Assembly: GCA_024398665.1 (NCBI GenBank)
Contig: JAKSIS010000009.1
Coordinates: forward strand, 1-64,000
Source of the DNA: Bacteroidaceae bacterium
Lineage (GTDB): Bacteria; Bacteroidota; Bacteroidia; Bacteroidales; Bacteroidaceae
Direction: 5' to 3'
Length of the DNA: 64,000 bases
Below are positions 33,680 to 41,890 of this stretch, piece by piece (the first letter of the stretch is position 1; every line of letters begins with the position of its first letter). The position numbers and the translations under genes are program-made. The notes below the pieces were generated by a model. That model did not search any database. It was not told the DNA's origin and saw only the letters and a list, made by a program, of their open reading frames with translations.

Positions 33680-34345
33680 TCACTTTTTCCTTATTATTGT
33701 TATTCCGTCACGTATGGGGACAATCGCCACTTCAACGCTGTCATCGGCCGCCGCCATGTCATTGAACTGCCTTATCGCCACAGTCTGCGGATCACGGTCA
33801 TATGCGCTGTCTGCGACATGTCCGTCCCAAAGCGTATTGTCAGCAAGCATGTACCCACCGCTTTTCAGGAATGGGAGCAGTGTCCTGTAATACTGCGGAT
33901 ACTGTCTCTTCTCTCCGTCAATGAACATCATGTCAAACTGCAGGCCCAGCTGCGGCACTATCTGAACTGCATCTCCTATATGCAGCCTTATCCTGTCCCT
34001 GTAGGGCTGTTCCGATATCCTCTCCGAAATGAAATCCTCCAGTTCGTCATCAATTTCAACGGTATGGACAATGCCGCCTTCAGGCAGTCCCTGAGCCATG
34101 CACATGGCTGAATAGCCGGTGAAGGTACCAACTTCCAGAACAGTCATCGGCCTGATCATGGTAACCATCATTCTGAGCAGACGGCCCTGAATGTGGCCTG
34201 ACGCCATGCGCGGGTTGAGCATTCTCAGGTTAGTCTCCCTGTACAGCGACTTCAGTTCATCAGGTTCCGGTCCGATATGCTGCGAAATGTACTCTTCAAG
34301 AATATCTTCACCGGTATATCCTATTCCCTGTCCTGTTCCAGCCAT
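33680..34345 (-). CDS. O-methyltransferase, class I SAM-dependent (catechol-OMT-like)
   Basis: A 221-residue cytosolic enzyme with the COMT-like fold. Motif I is VLEVGTFTGYSAMCMAQ, with the acidic ribose-binding site in IVHTVEIDDE. MMFIDGEKRQYPQYY and YMLADNTLWDGHV contain the metal-binding residues (Asp-Asp-Asn type) of this Mg-dependent group. Substrate is not known; relatives act on catechols or tRNA wobble uridines (TrmR type). It begins an operon with rbfA and the permease, divergent from xerD. Confidence 0.85.
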   Translation of the reverse strand: MAGTGQGIGYTGEDILEEYISQHIGPEPDELKSLYRETNLRMLNPRMASGHIQGRLLRMMVTMIRPMTVLEVGTFTGYSAMCMAQGLPEGGIVHTVEIDDELEDFISERISEQPYRDRIRLHIGDAVQIVPQLGLQFDMMFIDGEKRQYPQYYRTLLPFLKSGGYMLADNTLWDGHVADSAYDRDPQTVAIRQFNDMAAADDSVEVAIVPIRDGITIIRKK

Positions 34346-34353
34346 TTTTTCAC

Positions 34354-34361
34354 TACCTTTG
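34354..34361 (+). promoter_or_regulatory. Putative -7 box (TACCTTTG) of xerD
   Basis: Matches TAnnTTTG, 35 bases before the xerD ATG at 34397. It overlaps the opposite promoter's transcript start region, since the facing box lies at 34371. Confidence 0.45.
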
Positions 34362-34370
34362 AAGTCTGTG

Positions 34371-34378
34371 CAAAGTTA
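34371..34378 (-). promoter_or_regulatory. Putative -7 box (TAACTTTG) of the O-methyltransferase operon
   Basis: The minus-strand octamer is a full match, 25 bases before the ATG at 34345. Boxes on the two strands lie only 9 bases apart, face to face, so the two transcripts may overlap and interfere. Confidence 0.5.
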
Positions 34379-34396
34379 AGTGCTTTTTCCCGAATT

Positions 34397-35329
34397 ATGA
34401 AAGACCAGGAGTCCGATGTTCAGTCAGGCGGCCACAAGGTTCTGATGAAAAGATACCGGCAATACCTGATGTTGGAGAAATCATTGTCCCCCAACACATT
34501 GGAAGCGTATGCCGATGATGCCCTGAAACTTCTCAAATATATGGACGAATGTGGTGTGGATATACAGGACATTACGCTGGATGACCTGCATTCGTTTGCT
34601 GCGGCGCTAGGTGATGTGGGCATATCAGCGCGTTCCAGAGCACGTATCATATCGGGTGTGCGTTCCCTTTTCAGGTTCATGCTTCTGGACGGATACCGTC
34701 AGGATGACCCCAGCCAGCTGCTCGAATCGCCCAAGGTGGGCCGTCATCTGCCCGATGTGCTGACGGTCGGTGAGATAGACTCCCTTATTTCTGCTGTTGA
34801 CCGCACCGCACGTGAAGGTCAGCGCAACAGGGCCATGCTGGAAACAATGTACAGCTGCGGGCTCAGGGTTTCGGAACTGTGCGGACTGAAGATGGATGAC
34901 CTGTTCCTTGATGAGGAGTTCATCCGTGTTACCGGAAAAGGCAGCAAACAGCGTCTGGTACCTGTTTCAAGGCGCGCCATACATGAAATCAGACTGTATT
35001 TTAACGACCGCTGTCACATTGAAGCCAAACCTGGGGCAGAATCTTACGTTTTCCTGAGTTTCCGTACCGGACGTCCTATTTCCAGAGTAATGGTTTTTGA
35101 CATCATCAAGGACTGTGCAGCAAAGGCCGGTATTGAAAAGAATGTCAGTCCACATACGCTGAGGCATTCTTTCGCGACGCATCTGCTTGAAGGTGGGGCT
35201 AATCTTGTGGCAATACAAAGTATGCTTGGTCATGAAAAAATATCAACAACTGAAATATATGCACATATTGACCGTAGCCGCCTTCGTGAGGAGATAATAT
35301 CTCATCATCCGCGCAACATGCGCTCATGA
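34397..35329 (+). CDS. xerD: Site-specific tyrosine recombinase XerD
   Basis: A 310-residue recombinase. The N-terminal SAM-like domain (LEKSLSPNTLEAYADDAL) is followed by the catalytic domain with Arg in SCGLRVSELCGL, Lys in GKGSKQRLVP, HTLRHSFATHL, LGHEKISTTEIY with the nucleophilic Tyr. With XerC (encoded at 63179) it resolves chromosome dimers at dif. The start is the ATG at 34397, since the longer frame runs through the opposite-strand gene and the promoter. No integrated element borders it, so I take it as the housekeeping enzyme. Confidence 0.9.
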   Translation: MKDQESDVQSGGHKVLMKRYRQYLMLEKSLSPNTLEAYADDALKLLKYMDECGVDIQDITLDDLHSFAAALGDVGISARSRARIISGVRSLFRFMLLDGYRQDDPSQLLESPKVGRHLPDVLTVGEIDSLISAVDRTAREGQRNRAMLETMYSCGLRVSELCGLKMDDLFLDEEFIRVTGKGSKQRLVPVSRRAIHEIRLYFNDRCHIEAKPGAESYVFLSFRTGRPISRVMVFDIIKDCAAKAGIEKNVSPHTLRHSFATHLLEGGANLVAIQSMLGHEKISTTEIYAHIDRSRLREEIISHHPRNMRS

Positions 35330-35330
35330 T

Positions 35331-35353
35331 GCGCGCATAGCGCGCGCTTTTTT
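35331..35353 (+). terminator. Rho-independent terminator after xerD
   Basis: GCGCGC (35331-35336) pairs with GCGCGC (35340-35345) over a 3-base loop, followed by CTTTTTTG. It lies 2 bases after the xerD stop. Confidence 0.7.
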
Positions 35354-35396
35354 GAAAAAAGTGCAGCAAAGTGGCTCAATTGTCTTTTTATTTTTG

Positions 35397-35404
35397 TAGT
35401 TTTG
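35397..35404 (+). promoter_or_regulatory. Putative -7 box (TAGTTTTG) of the TPR/OmpA-like lipoprotein gene
   Basis: TAGTTTTG followed by CGC is a full match, 53 bases before the ATG at 35457. The leader is A-rich and lacks G-rich sites, as in strongly translated Bacteroidetes genes. Confidence 0.55.
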
Positions 35405-35456
35405 CGCAAATATGCATTCAAGGCAAATATCAAACCAACAATTAAATAACAAAAGT

Positions 35457-37145
35457 ATGTCAAAAACATTGCGTTTCGCGCTTCTCGGCGCAGGTGTTCT
35501 CATGCTGGCTTCCTGCAAGTCAGGCATGGACATGTCTTCCGAGTACTACACAGTAACTCCTGAAGTTCTTGAGGCAGTAGCCGGTGAAGTACCTTTCTCA
35601 GTTACCGGTACATTCCCTGCTAAGTTCTTCCCCAAAAAGGTTGTTGTCACAGCAACTCCGGAACTCCGTTGGGACGGCGGTTCAGTGAAGGGTGAGTCAG
35701 TTACCCTCCAGGGTGAAAAGGTTGATGGCAACAATCAGGTTGTTGCTTACAAGGAAGGTGGTACATTCACACACAAGGATTCATTCAAGTATCAGCCTGA
35801 AATGGCCAAGTCAGAACTTTATGTGACTTTTGAGGCAACCAAGAAGGGCAAGCCTTTTGAAATTGCACCCGTAAAGATTGCTGACGGTGTCAACGCCACT
35901 GCAGAACTTTATGCAGCTACCGCAACAGGTGCCAACACAGCCGCTTCTCAGGACGCTTTCCAGCGTATCATCCAGCAGGCTGAAAAGGCTAACATCATGT
36001 TTGCTATCCAGCAGGCAGCTGTCCGTTCATCTGAAACAAACGGTGATGAAGTCAAGGCTTTGAAGGAAGCTATGAAGAACATTGCAGCTGACACAAAGAA
36101 CTATGCAATCGACAATATCGAGGTTTCTGCATTCGCATCACCTGACGGCGGTGTCAAGTTGAACGACAGACTGGCTCAGGACCGTGAAAAGAATGCCAAG
36201 AACTACATCCAGAAGGAGATCAAGAAAGGCAAGCTTGACATTGCTACAGAGTCAAACTATACCGCTCAGGACTGGGAAGGTTTCAGAGAGAAGGTCCAGA
36301 ATTCAAATCTTCAGGACAAGGACCTCATTCTCCGCGTTCTTTCAATGTATGATGATCCCGAACGCCGCGAAGCTGAAATCAAGAACCTTTCAGCAGTTTA
36401 CAAGGATCTTGCAGACGAAATTCTTCCCGAACTGCGCCGTGCACGCCTGACTCTGAACTATCAGATCATCGGCCGTTCTGACGAAGAGATCAAGGAAGCT
36501 TTCAAGTCAGATCCGTCAGTCCTTTCACTTGAGGAACTGCTCTACGCTGCTACAATCGCTGACAACGATGCAGAAAAGAAGGCTATCTACACAACTGCTT
36601 CAAAGAATTTCCCTGAGGACTATCGCGCATTCAACAACCTTGGTGAAATGGCATTCAAGGCTCTTGATTTCAAGACCGCAGAAAACAACTTCAAGAAGGC
36701 TCTCACTCTCAAGTCAGACGCTCCTGAAGTCAACACCAACATGGGTCTTCTCTGCCTGGCACAGAACAAGCCGGCCGATGCCCAGACCTATTTTGCAAAG
36801 GGTGGAACAGGCAAGGCCAATCAGGAAGCTATCGGCAACATGTACATTGCACAGGGTCAGTATGAGCGCGCTCTTACAGCTCTGAAGGGCAGCAACACCA
36901 ACGGTGAAGCTCTTGCCATGATCATGACCAAGGATTATGCAGGTGCAAAGAAGGTTCTTTCAGCAGTCCAGAACGCTGATGCCTACACTTCATATCTGAA
37001 CGCAGTCGTAGCAGCCCGCACAAATGACGCTGCAGGTGTTGCACAGAACCTCAAGAAGGCCGTTACCATGGACGCTTCAATGAAGGCCAAGGCAGCAGCT
37101 GACGTTGAATTTGCAAAGTTCCTGAGCGCTATCAACAGCCTCTGA
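35457..37145 (+). CDS. TPR lipoprotein with OmpA-like segment
   Basis: A 562-residue lipoprotein (signal MSKTLRFALLGAGVLMLASC, Cys20). The N-terminal ~130 residues are a beta domain with FSVTGTFPAKFFPKKVVV. Around residue 220 the stretch IEVSAFASPDGGVKLNDRLA then DREKNAKNYI resembles the peptidoglycan-binding OmpA core. The C-terminal third contains TPR units (AFNNLGEMAFKALDFKTAEN; VNTNMGLLCLAQNKPADAQ). Codon choice is narrow (AAG, GAA, CTT, GCT/GCA) compared with neighbours, suggesting high expression. I expect a periplasmic protein bound to the outer membrane and cell wall; exact function unknown. The 15 upstream in-frame codons are leader. Confidence 0.8.
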   Translation: MSKTLRFALLGAGVLMLASCKSGMDMSSEYYTVTPEVLEAVAGEVPFSVTGTFPAKFFPKKVVVTATPELRWDGGSVKGESVTLQGEKVDGNNQVVAYKEGGTFTHKDSFKYQPEMAKSELYVTFEATKKGKPFEIAPVKIADGVNATAELYAATATGANTAASQDAFQRIIQQAEKANIMFAIQQAAVRSSETNGDEVKALKEAMKNIAADTKNYAIDNIEVSAFASPDGGVKLNDRLAQDREKNAKNYIQKEIKKGKLDIATESNYTAQDWEGFREKVQNSNLQDKDLILRVLSMYDDPERREAEIKNLSAVYKDLADEILPELRRARLTLNYQIIGRSDEEIKEAFKSDPSVLSLEELLYAATIADNDAEKKAIYTTASKNFPEDYRAFNNLGEMAFKALDFKTAENNFKKALTLKSDAPEVNTNMGLLCLAQNKPADAQTYFAKGGTGKANQEAIGNMYIAQGQYERALTALKGSNTNGEALAMIMTKDYAGAKKVLSAVQNADAYTSYLNAVVAARTNDAAGVAQNLKKAVTMDASMKAKAAADVEFAKFLSAINSL

Positions 37146-37160
37146 TAACAGATATCGCGC

Positions 37161-38285
37161 GTGAACATGCCGGAAGATGAACTTACGGCGCTGCTCACAC
37201 TCAACAGAATAGAAGGACTGGGATGTACAGGGGCCAAATTCCTGTATGAACAGTTGGGCAGCGCGCAGGAAATCTTCAGGAACCGCGATCATCTGACAGA
37301 AATAATACCCGGAGTCGACCCGCATCTCAAGGATGCGCTGGAAGTCTCCGGGTATGTTTCTTTTGTCCGTGAAGAACTCCAGTTCATAGAAAAGCACGGC
37401 ATCAGATGCATCACTCCTGCAGATGTTGATTATCCTGCCCGCCTCAGGGAATGCAATGACGCTCCTCTTGTTCTGTTTGCAATGGGCAATGCCGATTTCA
37501 ATGCCAGACATACCGTTGGCGTTGTAGGAACGAGAAAGGCCACAGAATATGGCCGCAGAATGTGCAGGACATTTGTCAGTGAACTGCACCGGTTATGTCC
37601 CGATGTCTTAGTCATAAGCGGACTGGCATACGGAATAGATATCGAATCGCACAGGGCATCGGTCGAATCCGACTGTACCACGGTTGGTGTGCTGGCCCAC
37701 GGACTGGATATGATTTACCCGTCAGTCCACAGGGATGTTGCCTGTCAGATGCTCTCCAACGGCGGGTTGGTGACTGAATTCATGTCGCGTACAATCCCCT
37801 TGAAAGAGAATTTTGTGCGTAGAAACAGAATAATAGCCGGCCTGTCTGACGCTGTTGTGCTGATAGAAAGTGCAGCCAAGGGCGGATCTCTTATTACGGC
37901 TGAAATTGCAGGGAGCTACAATCGTGAGTGTTTCGCATTTCCTGGAAGTGTTGGTGATCCTTATTCGGTTGGATGCAATGAACTGATAAGAGACAACAAG
38001 GCCGCTCTGATATGTTCGGCTATGGATTTTGTCAATGCCATGAACTGGAGTACGTGCAGGTCCGTCACAGCAAATGAAGGCATACAGACCAGTCTGTTCG
38101 ATGACCTTACGGCGGATGAACGTCGTGTACTTGAGAGAATCAGACAGAAGGCACAAGGTGCTCACCTGAATGTCCTTATAACTGACTGCAACATTCCCTA
38201 TGCCAGAATAATGCCGATACTCTTCGAACTTGAAATGAAGGGATTGGTAAGAATGTGTCCCGGTTCAATGTACAAGCCTGCCTGA
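37161..38285 (+). CDS. dprA: DNA-processing protein DprA
   Basis: A 374-residue cytosolic protein that binds single-stranded DNA and loads RecA during transformation and recombination. An N-terminal helix-hairpin-helix-like part (about 1-75) precedes the Rossmann domain: VGVVGTRKATEYGRRMC, SGLAYGIDIESHRASV, TVGVLAHGLDMIYPS and FAFPGSVGDPYSVGCNELI are signature blocks. A winged-helix tail (from RVLERIRQKAQ) ends the protein. The start is GTG at 37161; the ATG at 37167 is equally possible. It follows the TPR gene by 15 bases. Confidence 0.92.
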   Translation: MNMPEDELTALLTLNRIEGLGCTGAKFLYEQLGSAQEIFRNRDHLTEIIPGVDPHLKDALEVSGYVSFVREELQFIEKHGIRCITPADVDYPARLRECNDAPLVLFAMGNADFNARHTVGVVGTRKATEYGRRMCRTFVSELHRLCPDVLVISGLAYGIDIESHRASVESDCTTVGVLAHGLDMIYPSVHRDVACQMLSNGGLVTEFMSRTIPLKENFVRRNRIIAGLSDAVVLIESAAKGGSLITAEIAGSYNRECFAFPGSVGDPYSVGCNELIRDNKAALICSAMDFVNAMNWSTCRSVTANEGIQTSLFDDLTADERRVLERIRQKAQGAHLNVLITDCNIPYARIMPILFELEMKGLVRMCPGSMYKPA

Positions 38286-38308
38286 ACCGGGACATGGAAA
38301 TACATGGG

Positions 38309-41300
38309 TCAGGACTGTTCTGATTTCTTTTTTCTGAAATTCTCACGGTACTGTGACGGCTTCACCCCAGTTTCCTGTTTGAAAACAGTACTGAAATACT
38401 GGCTCTCCGAAAATCCGGTTTCACCGGCAATTTCATTCATGGTCTTGTCAGTCTTTTCAAGCAGATTCTTTGCCATTTCTATTCTGATACGGCGTATGTA
38501 TTTGTTGGTAGTCGCGCCCAGCATATTGTTCATCTTGTTGAAAAGGGTAGTGCGGGAACAGTGCATGTAGTCAACTATCATGTCTACTCCAAGATCGGTG
38601 ACGGCAATGTTTTCGCGGATGAAGCGGTTAAGTTTCAGTACAAACTGTTCGTCGGCGGCACTGAAGGTCTGGTTTTCAGACAGTGACGTGAACAGTGATT
38701 CGGCATACTGCCGTTTGATTTCATATCGGTTCTTCAACTGGCTTCTTATTATCTTGTAAAGCAGTTTGGAATCAAATGGCTTTGGCAGGAATGAATCAGC
38801 ACCCATCTTGTATCCCATGTCCTGGTTTTTCGGGTCGCTTCTTGATGTGAGCAGAATGACCGGAATGCTGCTCATTTCAAGATTGGTCTTGATGGTCCGG
38901 CACAGTTCGAATCCGTTCATTTTCGGCATCATGATGTCACTGACAACGACACTAGGCATTTTCTGTCTGATTATATCCAATGCTTCAAGTCCGTCACGCG
39001 CTGTATAAACGGTTTTGAAAAGGGAGGAATACTCCTCTTTTATAAACTGTAGAATGTCTTCCTGGTCATCGACTATGAGCATTGTCATGCTTTTTGTGTC
39101 AAAGTTTTCAATCGTATCCGGTAATTCAGGCTCATTTTCAAGTGCTTCAACTGCTGCATCGGCGGCAGGTCTGCTCTTTGTCTTCCTTGCCGGTTTGGTC
39201 GGAACTGACTGTTCCTGCACATTGTCAGTCTGCTGTTCGGAAATATCCCTGTTGAGCAGGTCATCCAACATTGCCGTCATTTTCTGAACGTGCCCCATGA
39301 CTTTTTTCATGCGTGACATGTCTTCTTCTGCCAGCCTGTTTTCGTTAATAATGTCTTTGACAGGGTTCATTATGAGTGAAAGGGGTGTTCTCAGGTCATG
39401 TACCGTATCGGAGAACATGGTCAGGCGGCTGTCTTTGACTTCGTTGGCCTGCTGCGAGAATCTGTTGTCCAGTTCAATCTGCCTGATACTGGTGCTGACC
39501 TTGGCAATGGTCACGCTGATTCCAATAATGACAAGAAGCAGAAGCAGCAAAGCCGGCACGGATGTGAGGAATGGCTTTGAAACTTTGTAGGAAAGCATTT
39601 TCTCAGGTTCGCTCCATCCCTGTTCTTCAGCGATGCTGACATACAGGTCAAAAGTCCCGCTGGTGCTTTTGGGTATGGACAGTTCCGTTGCACCTGTGAC
39701 CTTTTCAAGTACGGTCATACCGTCCTTTATGAGAGAATATCTGAGTGGAATCCTGTTTGTCTGGTTGAATACTCCGGTAGCGACACTTACATTTATGAAT
39801 GAGTGCTGGTTGGGAATGCCCATTGCCTTTCCATTGCTTTCAGCTGTATTCTTCTCAGGCAGAGGCTTGCCGTCAAGGCTGACAAGCGTTCTTGTCAGTT
39901 TGGATGACGTGTCATTTCTTACGGTTCTGAATTCCGGGTCAATGCATAGGATACCTGTTGCATGTGGCAGATAAATCAGGTTCCTGTCCGATGCCAGAGT
40001 GAAATACTGGTTGAACTTGAGATTCGCGATGCAGTCCTCGGCGGTATACTTGAGAACATTTCCATTGGAAGGGTCATACATTATTATCAGGGCCTTGTCC
40101 GTTGAAATCCACATACGTCCCTGCCGGTCACTTTCCATGGCCAGGAACGAACCGAAATCCCCTGCTGCCAGGGTCAGCTGTGATTCATTTGTCCTGGCAT
40201 TGAACTTGAGAATGCCGTCAGGAGTGCAGGCCCATATGATACCCTGTGAGTCTTCCTTGACTGAAGAAATAACCGACCGTGACGGATTCTGTACCAGCAG
40301 TCTTGCTACCAGTGTTCTTCCATCAATCTGGTAAATGCAGTTACCTGCTGCAGCCAGTGCATATGTGTCAGTCATTTCAACGTCAGTCACAACGCTTTTG
40401 TTGATAAGGTCATTACCTATATACAGGAAGAACTCTTCCACATTACCGGTTGAAGGAGAGTATTTGAAATGGCGTCCCTTGGCGTTGAACAGCATTATTT
40501 CTCCGTTCCCGGTATTGGCCAGTCTGATATAGGCGGACCGGTCTGAAATGCCGGTAACCTGATAGCTGTCAAATTTGTCAAACGGAAGCAGGTTGCCTCT
40601 GTCCGGATCAATGGAGAACAGTCCCGATGTCCTGTCTGCAATGAGCAGTCTGTTCTCATCAAGACGGCAGATTGACGAAATCCTTAACCCGTCAGTGTTG
40701 GGAATTAGTATATTTTCGTCCGTATCCTCGTTGAAAGTATACAGGCCAAATCCTGCCGATCCTATGTATACGCTGCCGTCTTTGTCCTGGAAGGCCGATA
40801 TTGGAAGATTCAGTGAAGTGAACCCCTCTTTCATTTCAATATGTGAAACGGAATGCATGAAGGAACGTTTCCAGTTGACTATTCCGTCAAACACTGTACC
40901 GAACATGATTTCCATGTCATGTGGATTGATGGCAATGCAGAGAGCCCGGGATATTCTTTCTCCTTCAAGCAGGTCGGTATCGGCCTTTCCGGTTTTCCTG
41001 TCAATGACCACTGCGCCTGATTCTGAAGTGCATACAAGAAGGTTGCCGTCAGGAAGTTCCGCCATACAGCTTATATTGTTGCTGAACAGTCCGCTGTTTT
41101 CCTCTGTGTAACGTGCAATACGGTCAAATCCGGAATTGACGTAGAAACCTTCAATTCCATTTTCATGCGAAGAAACCCAGAGAATACCTTTCGAGTCAAT
41201 GAATGCGCTGCGTGCCTTGACTCCTTTCGCAATCTGAGTTATATGGGAAAGGGATCCGTTAGTCAAATCTAGTGTAAATACGCCCTGATTGTCTTCAATG

Positions 41301-41842
41301 AGCAGAATGCGTCCGTTATCACCTGGAACTTTGAAATACTTTGAAAACTGGTATTCCATTTCGGCGGGAAACTGGGTGATAAGCTTCACGGCCGTATCAT
41401 TCAAGTTGTATTTCATCATGGCACTGTTCTGCCTGCAGAAGAAATATGCGTCATCGCCGTCCATGAGAATGTGGTCAGTCGTAAGATTCTCACCGTTCAG
41501 CCTGACAGCGATGCACTTCTCCATGTCAGGATCAAAATCAAGAATATGGTCATCGGTAGCGATGATGGCGCGGCTTGCGCAGCCTATTGACAGTATATCA
41601 CCGGCAATCACGGTGTGGCCGTCAATGCTGAAGGATTTGAACTCTCTGATCCTTCCGTTGCTTATAAGATCCGCACCGTTGGTCGTACCTACCCAAAGCC
41701 TTCCATAACTGTCCCTTGAGAATGTATTGACAGTGTTGCTGCTTAAACCGTTGTCAACTGTTATCTGACTGAACTGGATGTGTGAAGCGCTGGCAATGCA
41801 TGATATCATTGCAATGGCCAGAACTGTTAGAAGCCTTTTCAT
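38309..41842 (-). CDS. Hybrid two-component regulator lacking the ATPase domain (regulator A)
   Basis: An 1177-residue protein of the HTCS type. Signal MKRLLTVLAIAMISCIASA leads into periplasmic Reg_prop propeller repeats (~25-650) and a Y_Y_Y domain (~680-760), one membrane span (~770-790, VPALLLLLLVIIGISVTI) and a HisKA helix pair with phospho-acceptor H815 in VHDLRTPLSL. After residue ~865 comes only a 55-residue Pro/Ala/Lys-rich linker before the receiver: no N, G1, F or G2 box of a HATPase domain exists. The receiver is intact (D925/D926, phospho-acceptor D969, Lys in LPKPF), and a complete AraC domain follows (~1075-1170). It cannot phosphorylate itself by the usual reaction. It is the last of three regulator genes in one operon. 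Confidence 0.9.
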   Translation of the reverse strand: MKRLLTVLAIAMISCIASASHIQFSQITVDNGLSSNTVNTFSRDSYGRLWVGTTNGADLISNGRIREFKSFSIDGHTVIAGDILSIGCASRAIIATDDHILDFDPDMEKCIAVRLNGENLTTDHILMDGDDAYFFCRQNSAMMKYNLNDTAVKLITQFPAEMEYQFSKYFKVPGDNGRILLIEDNQGVFTLDLTNGSLSHITQIAKGVKARSAFIDSKGILWVSSHENGIEGFYVNSGFDRIARYTEENSGLFSNNISCMAELPDGNLLVCTSESGAVVIDRKTGKADTDLLEGERISRALCIAINPHDMEIMFGTVFDGIVNWKRSFMHSVSHIEMKEGFTSLNLPISAFQDKDGSVYIGSAGFGLYTFNEDTDENILIPNTDGLRISSICRLDENRLLIADRTSGLFSIDPDRGNLLPFDKFDSYQVTGISDRSAYIRLANTGNGEIMLFNAKGRHFKYSPSTGNVEEFFLYIGNDLINKSVVTDVEMTDTYALAAAGNCIYQIDGRTLVARLLVQNPSRSVISSVKEDSQGIIWACTPDGILKFNARTNESQLTLAAGDFGSFLAMESDRQGRMWISTDKALIIMYDPSNGNVLKYTAEDCIANLKFNQYFTLASDRNLIYLPHATGILCIDPEFRTVRNDTSSKLTRTLVSLDGKPLPEKNTAESNGKAMGIPNQHSFINVSVATGVFNQTNRIPLRYSLIKDGMTVLEKVTGATELSIPKSTSGTFDLYVSIAEEQGWSEPEKMLSYKVSKPFLTSVPALLLLLLVIIGISVTIAKVSTSIRQIELDNRFSQQANEVKDSRLTMFSDTVHDLRTPLSLIMNPVKDIINENRLAEEDMSRMKKVMGHVQKMTAMLDDLLNRDISEQQTDNVQEQSVPTKPARKTKSRPAADAAVEALENEPELPDTIENFDTKSMTMLIVDDQEDILQFIKEEYSSLFKTVYTARDGLEALDIIRQKMPSVVVSDIMMPKMNGFELCRTIKTNLEMSSIPVILLTSRSDPKNQDMGYKMGADSFLPKPFDSKLLYKIIRSQLKNRYEIKRQYAESLFTSLSENQTFSAADEQFVLKLNRFIRENIAVTDLGVDMIVDYMHCSRTTLFNKMNNMLGATTNKYIRRIRIEMAKNLLEKTDKTMNEIAGETGFSESQYFSTVFKQETGVKPSQYRENFRKKKSEQS

Positions 41843-41890
41843 ATCATATAGGTTAATAATCCGCTAATGTAAGAAAAAAGACAACAGATA

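Noticed and set aside
34397..35329. Tyrosine recombinase as integrase of a mobile element
   Set aside because: No attachment-site repeats, tRNA junction or element genes surround it, and its sequence and neighbours fit chromosomal XerD; the gene at 63179 after rpsU likewise fits XerC.
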